DNA of 64,000 nucleotides from Limnobacter thiooxidans (GTDB lineage Bacteria; Pseudomonadota; Gammaproteobacteria; Burkholderiales; Burkholderiaceae_B): positions 1,736,001 through 1,800,000 of the forward strand of contig NZ_AP028947.1 in the NCBI RefSeq assembly GCF_036323495.1, in the 5' to 3' direction. The notes below the pieces were generated by a model that did not search any database, was not told the origin of the DNA, and saw only the letters and a list, made by a program, of their open reading frames with translations. The first letter of the stretch is position 1. Each line of letters opens with the position of its first letter. Shown piece after piece: positions 1 to 9,161 of the stretch. The position numbers were made by a program, and so were the translations under genes.

Positions 1-920
1 TGTATTTCAACGTCTACCAACGCTTTGACACCATGTGTTTCAAGGGTCAGTTGGCTAAATTGCAGTTTGAGCTGTTCGATCAGACGACTAACAAGGTCTG
101 CGGGCATTCCAGAACACACCGCAACAAACGAGTCTGCACCCAGAGAACCGATACCCGCACCTTTGGGTAGGTTGTCCCTAATGATCGAAGCTGTGAACTT
201 GCTGAAATCAACGATCCGTTCGTGGCCAAACCTGTTCAGCAATAGATCAAAAGAACTTAACTTGACCCAGATCAGACTGACGTTTTCGTTTTTTCGGGAC
301 GCGTGTTGCAATTCGAGCTGCAGCAACGCTTCAAGCCCGCGCCTGTTCCACGAACCAATAATCGGGTCAATCAACAGTGATCTCTGGTTTTCGGTCAGGG
401 AAAACACAAACCTCGATAACACGCTGTCTTCCATTGGCTGGGCTATCTCGGCTTCAACCAGACGACCAAAATCACGAAGATCTTGTCTGTCTTCCTTTGA
501 AAAGGACCGTGGCACGCTATCAATCAAGCACAAGGTGCCGATCACCACACCAAAGGAATCTTTGACTGGTTGACCTGCATAAAAGCGGATTTTCGGGCCT
601 TCCATCACCAAGGGATTGTCGACGAAGCGCGAATCCTGAAGCGCATTTTCAACAACCAGAGGCTCGTCCTCGTTCAAAATGGCATGACCGCAAAACGATA
701 TTTCCCGATCCGTTGAACAGACACTAAGGCCCTGCAGCGATTTAAACCACTGGGTTTCCTTGTAGACGATGGTGAGCAGAGCTGAATCGGTGTCAAAGTG
801 TCTGCAAGCCAGGCGCGTGATGCGGTCAAACCGTGCCTCAGAAGGGGAATAAATCATTCCCAGTTTCTGGATGGCACGGCTTCTTTCGTCTTCATTGATC
901 GGCAGAACTGGTTTTTGCAT
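1..920 (-). CDS. GAF domain plus degenerate GGDEF-like signalling protein (3' end outside window)
   Basis: An open reading frame starts with ATG at 920 on the minus strand and runs off the left edge, giving at least 306 residues; it was read by direct translation. Residues about 15-160 look like a GAF domain (motifs FCGHAI, DNPLV, FYAGQPV, GTLCLID), the kind often fused to signalling enzymes. Residues about 190 onward look like a GGDEF fold (IIGSWNRRG, then SLGADSF where active diguanylate cyclases have R-Y-G-G-D/E-E-F). The altered signature suggests a non-catalytic sensor or c-di-GMP/GTP-binding relic rather than an active cyclase. It lies 22 bp downstream of guaB on the same strand, so it may be co-transcribed. 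The missing C-terminus could hold another output domain. Confidence 0.8.
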   Translation of the reverse strand, partial: MQKPVLPINEDERSRAIQKLGMIYSPSEARFDRITRLACRHFDTDSALLTIVYKETQWFKSLQGLSVCSTDREISFCGHAILNEDEPLVVENALQDSRFVDNPLVMEGPKIRFYAGQPVKDSFGVVIGTLCLIDSVPRSFSKEDRQDLRDFGRLVEAEIAQPMEDSVLSRFVFSLTENQRSLLIDPIIGSWNRRGLEALLQLELQHASRKNENVSLIWVKLSSFDLLLNRFGHERIVDFSKFTASIIRDNLPKGAGIGSLGADSFVAVCSGMPADLVSRLIEQLKLQFSQLTLETHGVKALVDVEI

Positions 921-942
921 GCGAACCGGCTTTCAGAAGGAC

Positions 943-2403
943 TTAATCCACGTGATAGTTGGGTGCTTCTTTGGTGATTTGTACATCATGGACATGTGAC
1001 TCGCGAATTCCCGCCGATGAAATTTCCACGAACTCGGACTTCTCGTGCATTTCAGCGATCGACTTGCAACCGACATAACCCATGGATGAGCGTACACCAC
1101 CCACCAACTGGAAAATAATGGCCAGAACTGAGCCTTTGTAGGGCACGCGGCCTTCGATGCCTTCTGGAACAAGTTTGTCAGCGTTGTTGGCAGGATCCTG
1201 GAAATAGCGGTCAGCTGAACCTTGGGTCATTGCACCCAAAGAACCCATGCCACGATAAGCCTTGTAGCTGCGGCCCTGGAATAACACCACTTCACCTGGC
1301 GCTTCTTCGGTGCCCGCAAACATGCCGCCCATCATGACGCTGCTTGCGCCCGCTGCCAGTGCCTTGGAAATATCGCCTGAATAACGAATGCCACCGTCTG
1401 CAATCACAGGTACGCCAGTGCCTTGCAAGGCCTTGGCCACGTTGGCAATGGCGCTGATCTGGGGAACACCCACACCCGCCACAATACGCGTGGTACAAAT
1501 TGAACCGGGACCAATGCCCACTTTCACGCCGTCTGCACCATGTTCCATCAGGGCCAAGGCTGCGCTGGCGGTTGCAATGTTGCCGCCAATGACATCAATT
1601 TGCGGATAGTTCTGTTTTACCCAGCGAACGCGTTCAAGCACGCCCTTGCTGTGGCCGTGGGCGGTATCCACAACAATCACGTCCACACCTGCTGCAACCA
1701 GTTTCTCAACACGGTCTTCAGTGCCTTCGCCCACGCCCACAGCCGCGCCAACGCGCAATTTGCCATGTACGTCTTTACTGGCAAAGGGGTGTTCTGTCGC
1801 TTTTTGAATGTCTTTGACTGTGATCAAGCCTTTTAGGGTATTGTCCGCACCCATGACCAGCACACGCTCCAGGCGGTGCTTGTGCATCAGGGTTTTGGCC
1901 TGTTCAAGGCTGGAGTCTTCCGTGACTGTAACCAGGCGTTCCCGTGGTGTCATCACGTTGGAAACAGGCTGGTCCAGCTTGGTTTCGAAGCGCAAATCGC
2001 GGTTGGTCACAATGCCCACAACCTTGCCATTTTTGACAACAGGAAGGCCGGAAAAATTGTGTAACTGAGTTAAAGCAATGACCTGACGAACCGTCAGTTC
2101 AGGTTCGATGGTGATCGGATCGCGAAGGACCCCGGATTCATGTCGTTTTACCTTGGCCACTTCGGCCGCTTGCTGCGTTGCAGTCAGGTTCTTGTGAACA
2201 ATACCAATACCACCTTCCTGGGCCATGGCAATCGCCAGTCTGGCTTCGGTCACCGTGTCCATGGCGGCTGACACCAGTGGAATATTCAAACTGATGTTTC
2301 GGGTCAGTTGGGTCGACAGGGATGTGTCTTTTGGAAGAACGTCTGAGAACGCAGGAACCAGCAATACATCATCAAACGTTAACGCTTTTTGCGTGACACG
2401 CAT
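943..2403 (-). CDS. guaB: Inosine-5'-monophosphate dehydrogenase
   Basis: Oxidises IMP to XMP with NAD+, the committed step of guanine nucleotide synthesis, in the cytoplasm. The 486-residue length matches the family (E. coli 488). The TIM-barrel core is split by a tandem CBS (Bateman) pair at about residues 93-205, and the catalytic cysteine C303 lies in the signature GPGSICTTR. The phosphate-binding and flap motifs GGIRYSGDI and [10 protein letters not shown] are present. The ATG has a good ribosome-binding site (AAGGAG) and a TATAAT element about 20 nt further upstream. The neighbour downstream is a GAF/GGDEF-like gene; guaA is not in the window. Confidence 0.98.
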   Translation of the reverse strand: MRVTQKALTFDDVLLVPAFSDVLPKDTSLSTQLTRNISLNIPLVSAAMDTVTEARLAIAMAQEGGIGIVHKNLTATQQAAEVAKVKRHESGVLRDPITIEPELTVRQVIALTQLHNFSGLPVVKNGKVVGIVTNRDLRFETKLDQPVSNVMTPRERLVTVTEDSSLEQAKTLMHKHRLERVLVMGADNTLKGLITVKDIQKATEHPFASKDVHGKLRVGAAVGVGEGTEDRVEKLVAAGVDVIVVDTAHGHSKGVLERVRWVKQNYPQIDVIGGNIATASAALALMEHGADGVKVGIGPGSICTTRIVAGVGVPQISAIANVAKALQGTGVPVIADGGIRYSGDISKALAAGASSVMMGGMFAGTEEAPGEVVLFQGRSYKAYRGMGSLGAMTQGSADRYFQDPANNADKLVPEGIEGRVPYKGSVLAIIFQLVGGVRSSMGYVGCKSIAEMHEKSEFVEISSAGIRESHVHDVQITKEAPNYHVD

Positions 2404-2428
2404 GCAATTTCTCCTTGCGCAAAAGCGA

Positions 2429-2434
2429 ATTATA
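2429..2434 (-). promoter_or_regulatory. Putative guaB -10 element
   Basis: A consensus TATAAT on the minus strand lies 25 nt upstream of the guaB ATG, giving a short leader that holds the AAGGAG ribosome-binding site. No convincing -35 hexamer stands at 16-18 nt, so the promoter may depend on an activator, or the call may be wrong. Confidence 0.4.
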
Positions 2435-2491
2435 AAGGATCCACGGCATACCTGATTTGCCTGACAAACAGAAAAACCATGGAATTTGGGT

Positions 2492-2851
2492 TTAAAGCGG
2501 TGTTTTGCCCTGCTTGCGGCTGCGGCGCTCGTAGCGGGCCAGTTCTTTCTGGCGTTTGGTCAGCACTTTGTGCTGCGCGCGCCTGCGGCGACTGTCCATC
2601 GGGTCAAATTTCAGCCCATCGAGAATTTCCAGTCGATCACCGTCGTGCAATACCGTGTTTTCAGTTGCGTAAAGACCAAAAACCGCCACCGCACGCTGCT
2701 CCAGAAGGTTTTGAATTCGAACGGGATCCAGACCAATGGCGAGTAGTGCCTGCCCAACCGAGCTGTGAGTAGGCAATTGCAGAACTTCGGGAAGTGCGGT
2801 CAGCGCACCAGCATCCCGCGGCTTGAGCTCCAGCCATTGAATGTGGATCAC
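2492..2851 (-). CDS. rnfH: RnfH family ubiquitin-fold protein
   Basis: A 119-residue protein of the RnfH/UPF0125 family, a beta-grasp fold whose molecular role is poorly defined; the name comes from rnf clusters in other bacteria. The diagnostic stretch AVAVFG ... LHDGDRLEI, followed by the [14 protein letters not shown] basic segment, is clear. The GTG start at 2851 overlaps the stop of ratA (GTGA), so translation is probably coupled. The pairing ratA-rnfH beside divergent smpB is conserved in proteobacteria. The C-terminal 35 residues are strongly basic and probably disordered. Confidence 0.9.
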   Translation of the reverse strand: MIHIQWLELKPRDAGALTALPEVLQLPTHSSVGQALLAIGLDPVRIQNLLEQRAVAVFGLYATENTVLHDGDRLEILDGLKFDPMDSRRRRAQHKVLTKRQKELARYERRSRKQGKTPL

Positions 2852-3294
2852 TTCCCTGCCCCGGTGCTGTGTAAGGCTTCGGCACGCTTGATGAAACTAT
2901 CCACGAAGCTGTTGGCCACACTGCTGAACACAGGGCCGACCAATTGTTCGAGCACTTTGCTTGAAAATTCATATTCGAGGCGAAAGTTGACCTTGCATGC
3001 GTCGGCTGTGAGCTCCAGAAAACTCCAGGTGCCCTCCAGGTGCGCAAAAGGCCCTTCAACCAGGCTCATGTGTATTTCTTCATGGGGGCGAAGTCTGTTC
3101 ATTGTGCAAAAGCTTTGCTTCACACCCTTGAACGCAATTTCAACCGAGGCACGCTCGAGATTTTCATCGACTTGCTCCACATGCCCGGCACCACACCACG
3201 GCAAAAACTGGGGATAGTCACCGACAGTCCGCACCAGATCGAACATCTGTTGCACTGAAAAATGAACAAGGACTGACTTTTCTACAATGGCCAT
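2848..3294 (-). CDS. ratA: RatA/Coq10-type START-domain protein
   Basis: A 148-residue single-domain protein of the polyketide cyclase/START superfamily. Homologues are described either as RatA, which binds 50S subunits and blocks 70S association, or as COQ10-like ubiquinone-binding proteins; sequence alone does not decide. The family features YPQFLPWC (about residues 27-34), a central beta sheet and the long C-terminal helix FSSVANSFVDSFIKRA are visible. It is divergent from smpB with about 100 bp between, the arrangement typical for ratA. The rnfH start overlaps its stop codon. Confidence 0.9.
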   Translation of the reverse strand: MAIVEKSVLVHFSVQQMFDLVRTVGDYPQFLPWCGAGHVEQVDENLERASVEIAFKGVKQSFCTMNRLRPHEEIHMSLVEGPFAHLEGTWSFLELTADACKVNFRLEYEFSSKVLEQLVGPVFSSVANSFVDSFIKRAEALHSTGAGK

Positions 3295-3395
3295 GAACGC
3301 TGCTGGGTTTGTTTCCCGCGGGGAGAAAGGATTAAACTCTCTATTTTAGCGTTTTTCACGCAGCGCCGCATCCAAGGGACGTATTCACAGAATTC

Positions 3396-3845
3396 ATGAG
3401 CATTATTGACAACAAAAAAGCGGGTTTTGATTACTTCATCGAAGAGAAGTACGAAGCAGGTATCGTGCTGGAGGGCTGGGAGGTCAAAGCAATACGGGAT
3501 GGCCGCGCTCAAATCAAGGAAAGCCACATCGTGGTTCGCAATGGCGAACTGTGGCTGCTTAACGCCCACATCTCGCCTTTGAACAGTGCGTCTACACATG
3601 TGCGCCCAGTGAACACGCGCACGCGCAAGCTGTTGATGCACAAGAAGGAAATTAACCGACTTATTGGTAAGGTGGAACAGAAGGGCTATTCGCTTGTGCC
3701 CCTGAACCTGCATTACAAGAATGGTCGAATCAAGGTGGACATGGCCTTGGCGAAAGGCAAAAAACAGCATGACAAACGCGACACGTTGAAAGACAAAGAC
3801 TGGAAACGTGAACAGGAACGGCTGATGAAAGTGCACCGGACCTGA
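3396..3845 (+). CDS. smpB: SsrA-binding protein SmpB
   Basis: Binds tmRNA and delivers it to stalled ribosomes for trans-translation. The 149-residue length and motifs are typical: N-terminal [10 protein letters not shown], the oligonucleotide-binding barrel with [18 protein letters not shown] (about residues 26-45), and the basic C-terminal tail ([19 protein letters not shown]) that enters the mRNA channel. No ssrA gene was recognised in the window. The gene is monocistronic in appearance: the next gene downstream is convergent. Confidence 0.97.
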   Translation: MSIIDNKKAGFDYFIEEKYEAGIVLEGWEVKAIRDGRAQIKESHIVVRNGELWLLNAHISPLNSASTHVRPVNTRTRKLLMHKKEINRLIGKVEQKGYSLVPLNLHYKNGRIKVDMALAKGKKQHDKRDTLKDKDWKREQERLMKVHRT

Positions 3846-3874
3846 TCCCATACACCTGCCGTACCAGCTTGATA

Positions 3875-4756
3875 TCACATCAGGCTTTTACGGAATTGCT
3901 CCACAGCCTGGGAGTCGGGCATCGTTTTCAGGTTTGCGGGCGATTTGCTGGTTGCCCGGGCCTTGAATGCTTCAATTGTTTTTCGACTTACGCTGGTGGT
4001 TTGGCCAGCCAGTTCACGAAGTCGCTTTTCAATCAACTTCGGGTTTGCCGCCTCCATGGCAGTCAGGAAACCGCCCCCCAGCCTGGGCGACTCCGGGACG
4101 ACAACCTTGCTTGGCCCGTTATCAACGTCTGGGGTGGAATCCTGTGTGGCGTTTTGAGTGAAATCCTGAGTCTTCTGCGCAGCCTCTTCGAGCGGCACGG
4201 ATTTTGAAGGTCTTTTCGTTTTCGATGAGCGCTTTTCTTTCAGAGACATAACCGCGTCCGGTTCGACCTTGGATGGGTTGTCGTGGGCTGCCTGTGGTTC
4301 TGCCACTGTCATACCAGCAAGAAACTTCCGGAATGCTTTCAGGGTCACGTTCTTGCAGTTCCTGCCCGAGAAAAATGTGTGCTTGCCGATGCACTTGTGC
4401 TCTTCCAGCAAGAAGATTCCGGCGGTCTTACCAGCCGACAGGTTGATTTCATTCATGATTTCCTGCAAGCAAAGGTCCACCACTGCACCTTGTGGAAGAT
4501 TTGATTCTTTTAATTCCTTGCATTGCCCATGAGCGAAAGTTCGGGTATCAAAAATAGGAATGTTGTTGTCTTTCACCCACACCGCGATGGCATGGCCCTC
4601 GTCTTTCGCGCTTCTCAACAATTCGTGAAGCACTGCATCGGGCACAGCCAGTGATGCGAAGGGCACAAAAAGCTCGTCCAGGCTGTTGCTGCGCAGCAGT
4701 TCCAGCAAGGGGCCGCTGTCAGGGATCAAAATAATGTGTTCAGGCTTCTTTTCCAA
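3875..4756 (-). CDS. PIN-like domain protein with long basic C-terminal extension; candidate toxin
   Basis: I do not recognise a named family. Residues 8-130 can be read as a PIN-type nuclease fold: I-L-I-P-D13 near the N-terminus, V-P-D-A-V-L-H-E45-L-L, then D94 in an alpha-helical stretch, and L-L-E118-E119-H, which are plausible positions for the acidic metal-binding residues. Residues about 150-293 form a lysine/serine-rich, low-complexity extension with a more ordered end (residues 230-290), not usual for a PIN toxin. Translation appears to start at TTG (4756) behind a strong AAGGAG site, 17 bp after an RHH-like gene, giving an antitoxin-toxin order. The extended C-terminus may bind RNA or a partner. 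The PIN call is inferred from motif spacing and needs structure prediction. Confidence 0.55.
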   Translation of the reverse strand: MEKKPEHIILIPDSGPLLELLRSNSLDELFVPFASLAVPDAVLHELLRSAKDEGHAIAVWVKDNNIPIFDTRTFAHGQCKELKESNLPQGAVVDLCLQEIMNEINLSAGKTAGIFLLEEHKCIGKHTFFSGRNCKNVTLKAFRKFLAGMTVAEPQAAHDNPSKVEPDAVMSLKEKRSSKTKRPSKSVPLEEAAQKTQDFTQNATQDSTPDVDNGPSKVVVPESPRLGGGFLTAMEAANPKLIEKRLRELAGQTTSVSRKTIEAFKARATSKSPANLKTMPDSQAVEQFRKSLM

Positions 4757-4773
4757 TTTGCGTCTCCTTCCGC

Positions 4774-5124
4774 TTAATCCAGCGCAAGCGCACGAAGGTC
4801 GTCCACCATTTGATCAACAATGGGCTCGGGCAGTGTAGGTTTGGGCAGTTTGGCTGCTTTCAGCAAGCTGTTTAGCTCTGCATGAGAAGCAATCGAAAGT
4901 GATGTCATCGTGGAAGTTGCAGACCGCAGACCAAGCGAGAATTCAGCGAGTATCTGGAAATTCTCATTACCCTGCGCCTCGGCGTTTTCATGTTTTTCAA
5001 TGAAATACGCCAATTGCTGACTGATCAGGACATTGATGGGCACCCCGAGCTTGGCGGCAGCAATTTTGGTGCGCTTCAACAACGTTTTGTCGATTGAAGC
5101 GCTGAAGTTGACAGTTTCTTTCAT
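4774..5124 (-). CDS. Ribbon-helix-helix-like DNA-binding protein; candidate antitoxin
   Basis: 116 residues. The N-terminal 45 residues fit a ribbon-helix-helix fold: a short beta strand (ETVNFSASI), a first helix (DKTLLKRTKIAAAKLG), a turn at VPIN and a second helix (VLISQQLAYFIEKHE). The remaining 70 residues are acidic at the end (VDQMVDDLRALALD), as expected of a toxin-binding tail. It precedes the PIN-like gene by 17 bp on the same strand. An inverted repeat with AAAGT/ACTTT arms lies 17 bp upstream of the ATG and could be its own operator. The ribosome-binding site is weak. Function is inferred from fold and context; a plain CopG/Arc-type regulator is the alternative. Confidence 0.6.
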   Translation of the reverse strand: MKETVNFSASIDKTLLKRTKIAAAKLGVPINVLISQQLAYFIEKHENAEAQGNENFQILAEFSLGLRSATSTMTSLSIASHAELNSLLKAAKLPKPTLPEPIVDQMVDDLRALALD

Positions 5125-5141
5125 GGCGCAGGCAGGCTTAT

Positions 5142-5171
5142 AAAGTGGACTTTTACATGTCTCTGTGTCTC
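5142..5171 (-). promoter_or_regulatory. Possible operator upstream of the RHH/PIN pair
   Basis: An inverted repeat AAAGT-GG-ACTTT (5142-5153) is followed by two GTCTC direct repeats spaced 8 bp (5159-5163 and 5167-5171). Short repeats with such spacing are common binding sites for ribbon-helix-helix autoregulators. Position between gene start and likely promoter fits, but the arms are short and chance is possible. Confidence 0.3.
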
Positions 5172-5216
5172 GACAGAAGCAATGGTTCCTTTTAAAGCAC
5201 CACCCCGCGCAGGGCC

Positions 5217-6122
5217 CTATTTGCCTTGTTTCACCACTTGCATGGCTGCCGCCACCATGGAACCCATGTTGCTAAGGTCACCCGGTAAAATCAGGGTAGT
5301 ACCTGCCTTGGCCACACCGGAAAACGCATCTACATATTGCTCTGCAACCCGCAGGTTCACGGCTTCCATGCCACCTGGCTCAGCCACGGCCGAGGCCACT
5401 TTGCGCAAAGCTTCCGCAGTGGCATCCGCAATTTCCTTGATGGCACCTGCCTCACCTTGCGCGCGGTTAATCGCTGCAATTCGGTCACCCTCAGAACGGG
5501 CAATGGCAGATTCGCGCTCGCCGTTGGCAATGTTGATCTGTTCCTGTTTGCGACCTTCTGAAGCGGCAATCAAGGCTCGCTTTTCACGTTCAGCCGTAAT
5601 TTGCGCCTGCATTGAAAGTAAAATCTCACGAGGTGGCGTCAAGTCTTTGATTTCATAACGTAATACTTTTACGCCCCAGTTCATGGCTGCTTCATCCAAA
5701 GCATTCACAATGGCCGCGTTGATTAAATCGCGTTCTTCAAAGGTCTTGTCCAGTTCCATGCGGCCAATGATTGAACGCAGTGTGGTTTGGGCCAACTGGG
5801 TGATGGCGCTGATGTAGTCGCTGGAGCCATAGCTGGCCCGCATGGCGTCTGTCACCTGAAAGTACAAAATGCCGTCCACTTGAAGCTGGGTGTTGTCCTT
5901 GGTGATACACACCTGGCTGGGCACATCCAGCGGAATTTCTTTCAATGAATGTTTGTAGGACACCCGTTCAATAAAGGGCACCAGGAAGTTCAGGCCGGCC
6001 TGCAGGGTGCGGTCGTACTTGCCCAGCCGTTCAACAACCCAGGCACTTTGCTGCGGCACAATCCGCAAGGCTTGGCTGACAAATACGATTGCCAGAACCA
6101 ATATGACAATTGAAACTTCCAT
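5217..6122 (-). CDS. SPFH/band 7 (stomatin-like, QmcA/paraslipin) membrane protein
   Basis: 301 residues. One N-terminal membrane segment (residues 2-20) is followed by an SPFH domain (about 20-180; conserved VPQQSAWVVERLGKY and PFIERV) and an alanine/glutamate-rich coiled coil (about 180-250). Proteins of this type oligomerise into large membrane-anchored cages and associate with NfeD partners and proteases. The nfeD gene lies 48 bp upstream on the same strand, the usual pairing. In this window the pair follows ppsA, so an operon ppsA-nfeD-SPFH is possible. Confidence 0.93.
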   Translation of the reverse strand: MEVSIVILVLAIVFVSQALRIVPQQSAWVVERLGKYDRTLQAGLNFLVPFIERVSYKHSLKEIPLDVPSQVCITKDNTQLQVDGILYFQVTDAMRASYGSSDYISAITQLAQTTLRSIIGRMELDKTFEERDLINAAIVNALDEAAMNWGVKVLRYEIKDLTPPREILLSMQAQITAEREKRALIAASEGRKQEQINIANGERESAIARSEGDRIAAINRAQGEAGAIKEIADATAEALRKVASAVAEPGGMEAVNLRVAEQYVDAFSGVAKAGTTLILPGDLSNMGSMVAAAMQVVKQGK

Positions 6123-6170
6123 GGAAACTCTCCTTTGATCAGCATGCCTTGGGACAAGGCATAACCGTTT

Positions 6171-6593
6171 TTATGCGTGGGTAGACACGCTTTTGACTTT
6201 CAGAATATTGCCCTGAACATCAACAATTTGATGAAGGCCTGTGACGGGCGTATTGTCAATGCTTTCAGCCGCCCACGTTGCGCCGCGATATTGAACACTG
6301 GCTCGGCCATTGGCATCCCAGCTTGTCACTTGAAGCTTGTTGCCAATGTCGAGTACATCATGTTGTTTGTCTGTTTTGCTTCGATTGATGGACCGATTGC
6401 GTAGCAGAAGGCTGCCTGCCACGGCCAGTACGGCCGCGGCAGCAATTTGAATTTCAAGTCCGTACCCCAGGTAGGCCATCAGCGCACCGACAGCCGCCCC
6501 TAGCGACACCATGAGCAAATAAAAAGTGCCAGTCGTGATTTCAGCAATTAATAAAATGCCCGCCAAAACCAGCCACAGTGAAAAATTGCTCAA
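6171..6593 (-). CDS. NfeD family membrane protein
   Basis: 140 residues: two to three hydrophobic segments in the first 75 residues (LWLVLAGILLIAEI; FYLLMVSLGAAVGALMAYLG; IAAAAVLAVAGSLLL) and a C-terminal OB-fold domain (about 80-138, ending with the strand VQGNILKVKSV). It is a short NfeD without the serine-protease domain. NfeD proteins partner with SPFH proteins, which matches the gene directly downstream. Function is thought to be organisation of membrane microdomains. Confidence 0.9.
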   Translation of the reverse strand: MSNFSLWLVLAGILLIAEITTGTFYLLMVSLGAAVGALMAYLGYGLEIQIAAAAVLAVAGSLLLRNRSINRSKTDKQHDVLDIGNKLQVTSWDANGRASVQYRGATWAAESIDNTPVTGLHQIVDVQGNILKVKSVSTHA

Positions 6594-6616
6594 TGGTGTT
6601 GCTCCGTATCGGCTGA

Positions 6617-9025
6617 TCAGCTTTTCTTGAACCGGTCAGCCAGTTTTTGCCAGGTATCGATGACCGTGTCAGGGTTCAACGAAATGGATTCAATGCCCTC
6701 TCCGGCCAGCCACAAGGCAAAGTCCGGGTGATCAGAAGGCCCCTGCCCGCAAATACCCACGTACTTGCCTTTGGATTTGCAAGCCTCAATGGCTTTGCTC
6801 AACAGGGCACGCACAGCTGGGTCACGTTCATCAAAGTCAGCCGCCAGAATTTCAAGGCCTGAATCACGGTCCAGACCCAGGGTAAGCTGGGTCAGGTCGT
6901 TGGAGCCGATTGAAAACCCGTCGAAATACTCCAGAAACTGATCGGCCAATACCGCGTTGGACGGCACTTCACACATCATAATCAGCTTCAGCCCTTTCTC
7001 GCCACGCTTCAAACCATTGCGTGCCAACAGGTCCACCACTTTGGCGGCCTGATTCAGGGTACGAACGAACGGGATCATGATCTGTACGTTGTCAAGACCC
7101 ATTTGTTCACGTACACGTTTCAAAGCCAGGCATTCCATTTCAAAGCATTCTGCAAATTCTTCTGAAATGTAACGTGCGGCACCACGGAAGCCCAGCATCG
7201 GGTTTTCTTCTTCTGGTTCATAGCGGCTGCCACCGATCAGCTTGCGGTATTCGTTGGATTTGAAATCGGACATGCGCACAATAACGGGCTTGGGATAAAA
7301 AGCCGCTGCAATGGTGGCAACACCCTCGGCCAACTTGTCCACGAAAAACGCTACCGGGCTTGCGTGGCCACGGGCCACACTTTCAACCGCTTTTTTCAGG
7401 TCAGGGTCGACATTGGGATAGTCAAGAATCGCCTTGGGGTGAATGCCGATGGCGTTGTTGATAATGAATTCCAGGCGAGCCAAACCCACGCCCTTGTTGG
7501 GCAGTTGGCAAAATTCAAAGGCCAGTTGGGGGTTGCCCACGTTCATCATGATCTTGACCGGAATCTCAGGCAATTCACCACGTTGCACTTCGCTGATTTC
7601 AGTTTCCAGCAGACCTTCGTAAATGTAGCCGGTGTCACCTTCCGAACAGCTGACCGTGACCAGCATGCCTTCTGTCAGTTTGTCTGTCGCATCGCCACAA
7701 CCCACCACAGCAGGAATACCCAGTTCACGGGCAATAATGGCCGCGTGGCATGTGCGCCCGCCACGGTTGGTGACAATGGCAGCGGCACGCTTCATGACCG
7801 GTTCCCAGTTGGGGTCGGTCATGTCGGTCACCAGAATGTCGCCAGCCTGCACGCGGTCCATCTCGGACGAATCGTTGATCACCCGCACGGAACCGGAACC
7901 GATTTTTTGTCCAATCGCACGGCCTGAACTGAGAATGGCTGAATTGCCTTTCAGCTTGTAGCGCAGTTGAACATCATTGCCCTTTTGGGAATTCACGGTT
8001 TCTGGGCGAGCCTGCAAGATGTACAACTTGCCATCAATCCCGTCTTTGCCCCATTCAATGTCCATGGGGCGGCCGTAATGCTTCTCGATGATCATGGCGT
8101 ACTTGGCCAGCTCAATCACATCATCGTCATTCAAGGAATAGCGGTTGCGCAGCTCAGCGGGTACGTCCACGGTGCGAACGCTTTTGCCAGTTTCCTTTTG
8201 AAGATCGAACTCCATCTTGATCAGTTTCGATCCGATCTGGCGGCGAATAATGGGGTACTTGCCGTCTGCAAGGGTTGGCTTGAATACGTAGAATTCGTCA
8301 GGGTTCACGGCACCCTGCACCACGGTTTCACCCAAGCCATAGCTGGAGGTGATGAACACAACCTGGTCAAATCCGCTTTCGGTGTCGAGTGTGAACATGA
8401 CGCCAGACGAACCCTTGTCGGAACGCACCATGCGCTGCACGCCAGCGCTCAACGCCACTTCGGCGTGGGCAAAACCCTTGTGCACCCGATATGAAATGGC
8501 GCGGTCGTTGTACAGCGAGGCAAACACTTCCTTGATTTTTTCCAGCACGTCGTCAATGCCGGTCACGTTCAGGAAAGACTCTTGCTGGCCAGCAAACGAC
8601 GCATCCGGCAAGTCTTCTGCCGTTGCGGAAGAACGCACAGCCACAGAAATGTCACCGCCACTTTGCGCCATCATGTCGGCATAAAAGGTGCGAATTTCCT
8701 GTTCAAGATCAGCAGGCAGTGGGGCGTCAACCACCCATTGGCGAATTTCAGCGCCAGCCTGGGTCAGTGCACGAACATCGTCCACATTCAGGGCATCCAG
8801 CTTGGAGTTGATTCGTTCAACCAGGTTGTTGGCTTTCAAAAACTCGCGGAAAGCGTAAGCTGTGGTAGCAAAACCACCAGGTACACGCACACCGGTTTCT
8901 GCAAGCTGAGAGATCATTTCGCCCAGTGACGAGTTTTTGCCGCCCACTGTTTCCACATCTTCCATTCGAAGCTTCTCGAATGGCGCAACGAGAGCGGTTG
9001 GGCTAACTCCATGATTTGTTGACAT
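6617..9025 (-). CDS. ppsA: Phosphoenolpyruvate synthase
   Basis: Converts pyruvate and ATP to PEP, AMP and phosphate; the key gluconeogenic step. 802 residues (E. coli 792): an N-terminal ATP-grasp domain, a central swivelling domain with the phospho-accepting His427 in [14 protein letters not shown], and a C-terminal PEP-binding barrel with catalytic Cys759 in [13 protein letters not shown]. Thr425, two residues before the histidine, matches the threonine that the regulator PpsR phosphorylates in E. coli. ppsR is encoded divergently 136 bp away, so the control pair is intact. The downstream nfeD gene is 23 bp away. Confidence 0.98.
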   Translation of the reverse strand: MSTNHGVSPTALVAPFEKLRMEDVETVGGKNSSLGEMISQLAETGVRVPGGFATTAYAFREFLKANNLVERINSKLDALNVDDVRALTQAGAEIRQWVVDAPLPADLEQEIRTFYADMMAQSGGDISVAVRSSATAEDLPDASFAGQQESFLNVTGIDDVLEKIKEVFASLYNDRAISYRVHKGFAHAEVALSAGVQRMVRSDKGSSGVMFTLDTESGFDQVVFITSSYGLGETVVQGAVNPDEFYVFKPTLADGKYPIIRRQIGSKLIKMEFDLQKETGKSVRTVDVPAELRNRYSLNDDDVIELAKYAMIIEKHYGRPMDIEWGKDGIDGKLYILQARPETVNSQKGNDVQLRYKLKGNSAILSSGRAIGQKIGSGSVRVINDSSEMDRVQAGDILVTDMTDPNWEPVMKRAAAIVTNRGGRTCHAAIIARELGIPAVVGCGDATDKLTEGMLVTVSCSEGDTGYIYEGLLETEISEVQRGELPEIPVKIMMNVGNPQLAFEFCQLPNKGVGLARLEFIINNAIGIHPKAILDYPNVDPDLKKAVESVARGHASPVAFFVDKLAEGVATIAAAFYPKPVIVRMSDFKSNEYRKLIGGSRYEPEEENPMLGFRGAARYISEEFAECFEMECLALKRVREQMGLDNVQIMIPFVRTLNQAAKVVDLLARNGLKRGEKGLKLIMMCEVPSNAVLADQFLEYFDGFSIGSNDLTQLTLGLDRDSGLEILAADFDERDPAVRALLSKAIEACKSKGKYVGICGQGPSDHPDFALWLAGEGIESISLNPDTVIDTWQKLADRFKKS

Positions 9026-9114
9026 TGATTCACCTTGTAGTTCAAAAGAAATAGTGAATGCGGCGATTTGGGTGCACGCGCATCGACTATTTCCCCTGAT
9101 TTCTTTTTATGATT

Positions 9115-9125
9115 GTAACTGTTAC
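9115..9125. promoter_or_regulatory. Short palindrome in the ppsA/ppsR intergenic region
   Basis: GTAAC-T-GTTAC lies 37 bp before the ppsR start codon, in the 136-bp divergent spacer. It could be a regulator half-site pair; no known factor is assigned. Confidence 0.25.
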
Positions 9126-9161
9126 CCGACCTTTTGCCAGCGATACACACAGGATTGATTC

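Noticed and set aside
25..573. Plus-strand open frame of 182 codons at the left end
   Set aside because: It lies opposite the GAF/GGDEF-like gene, which has clear domain motifs on the minus strand; no family match.
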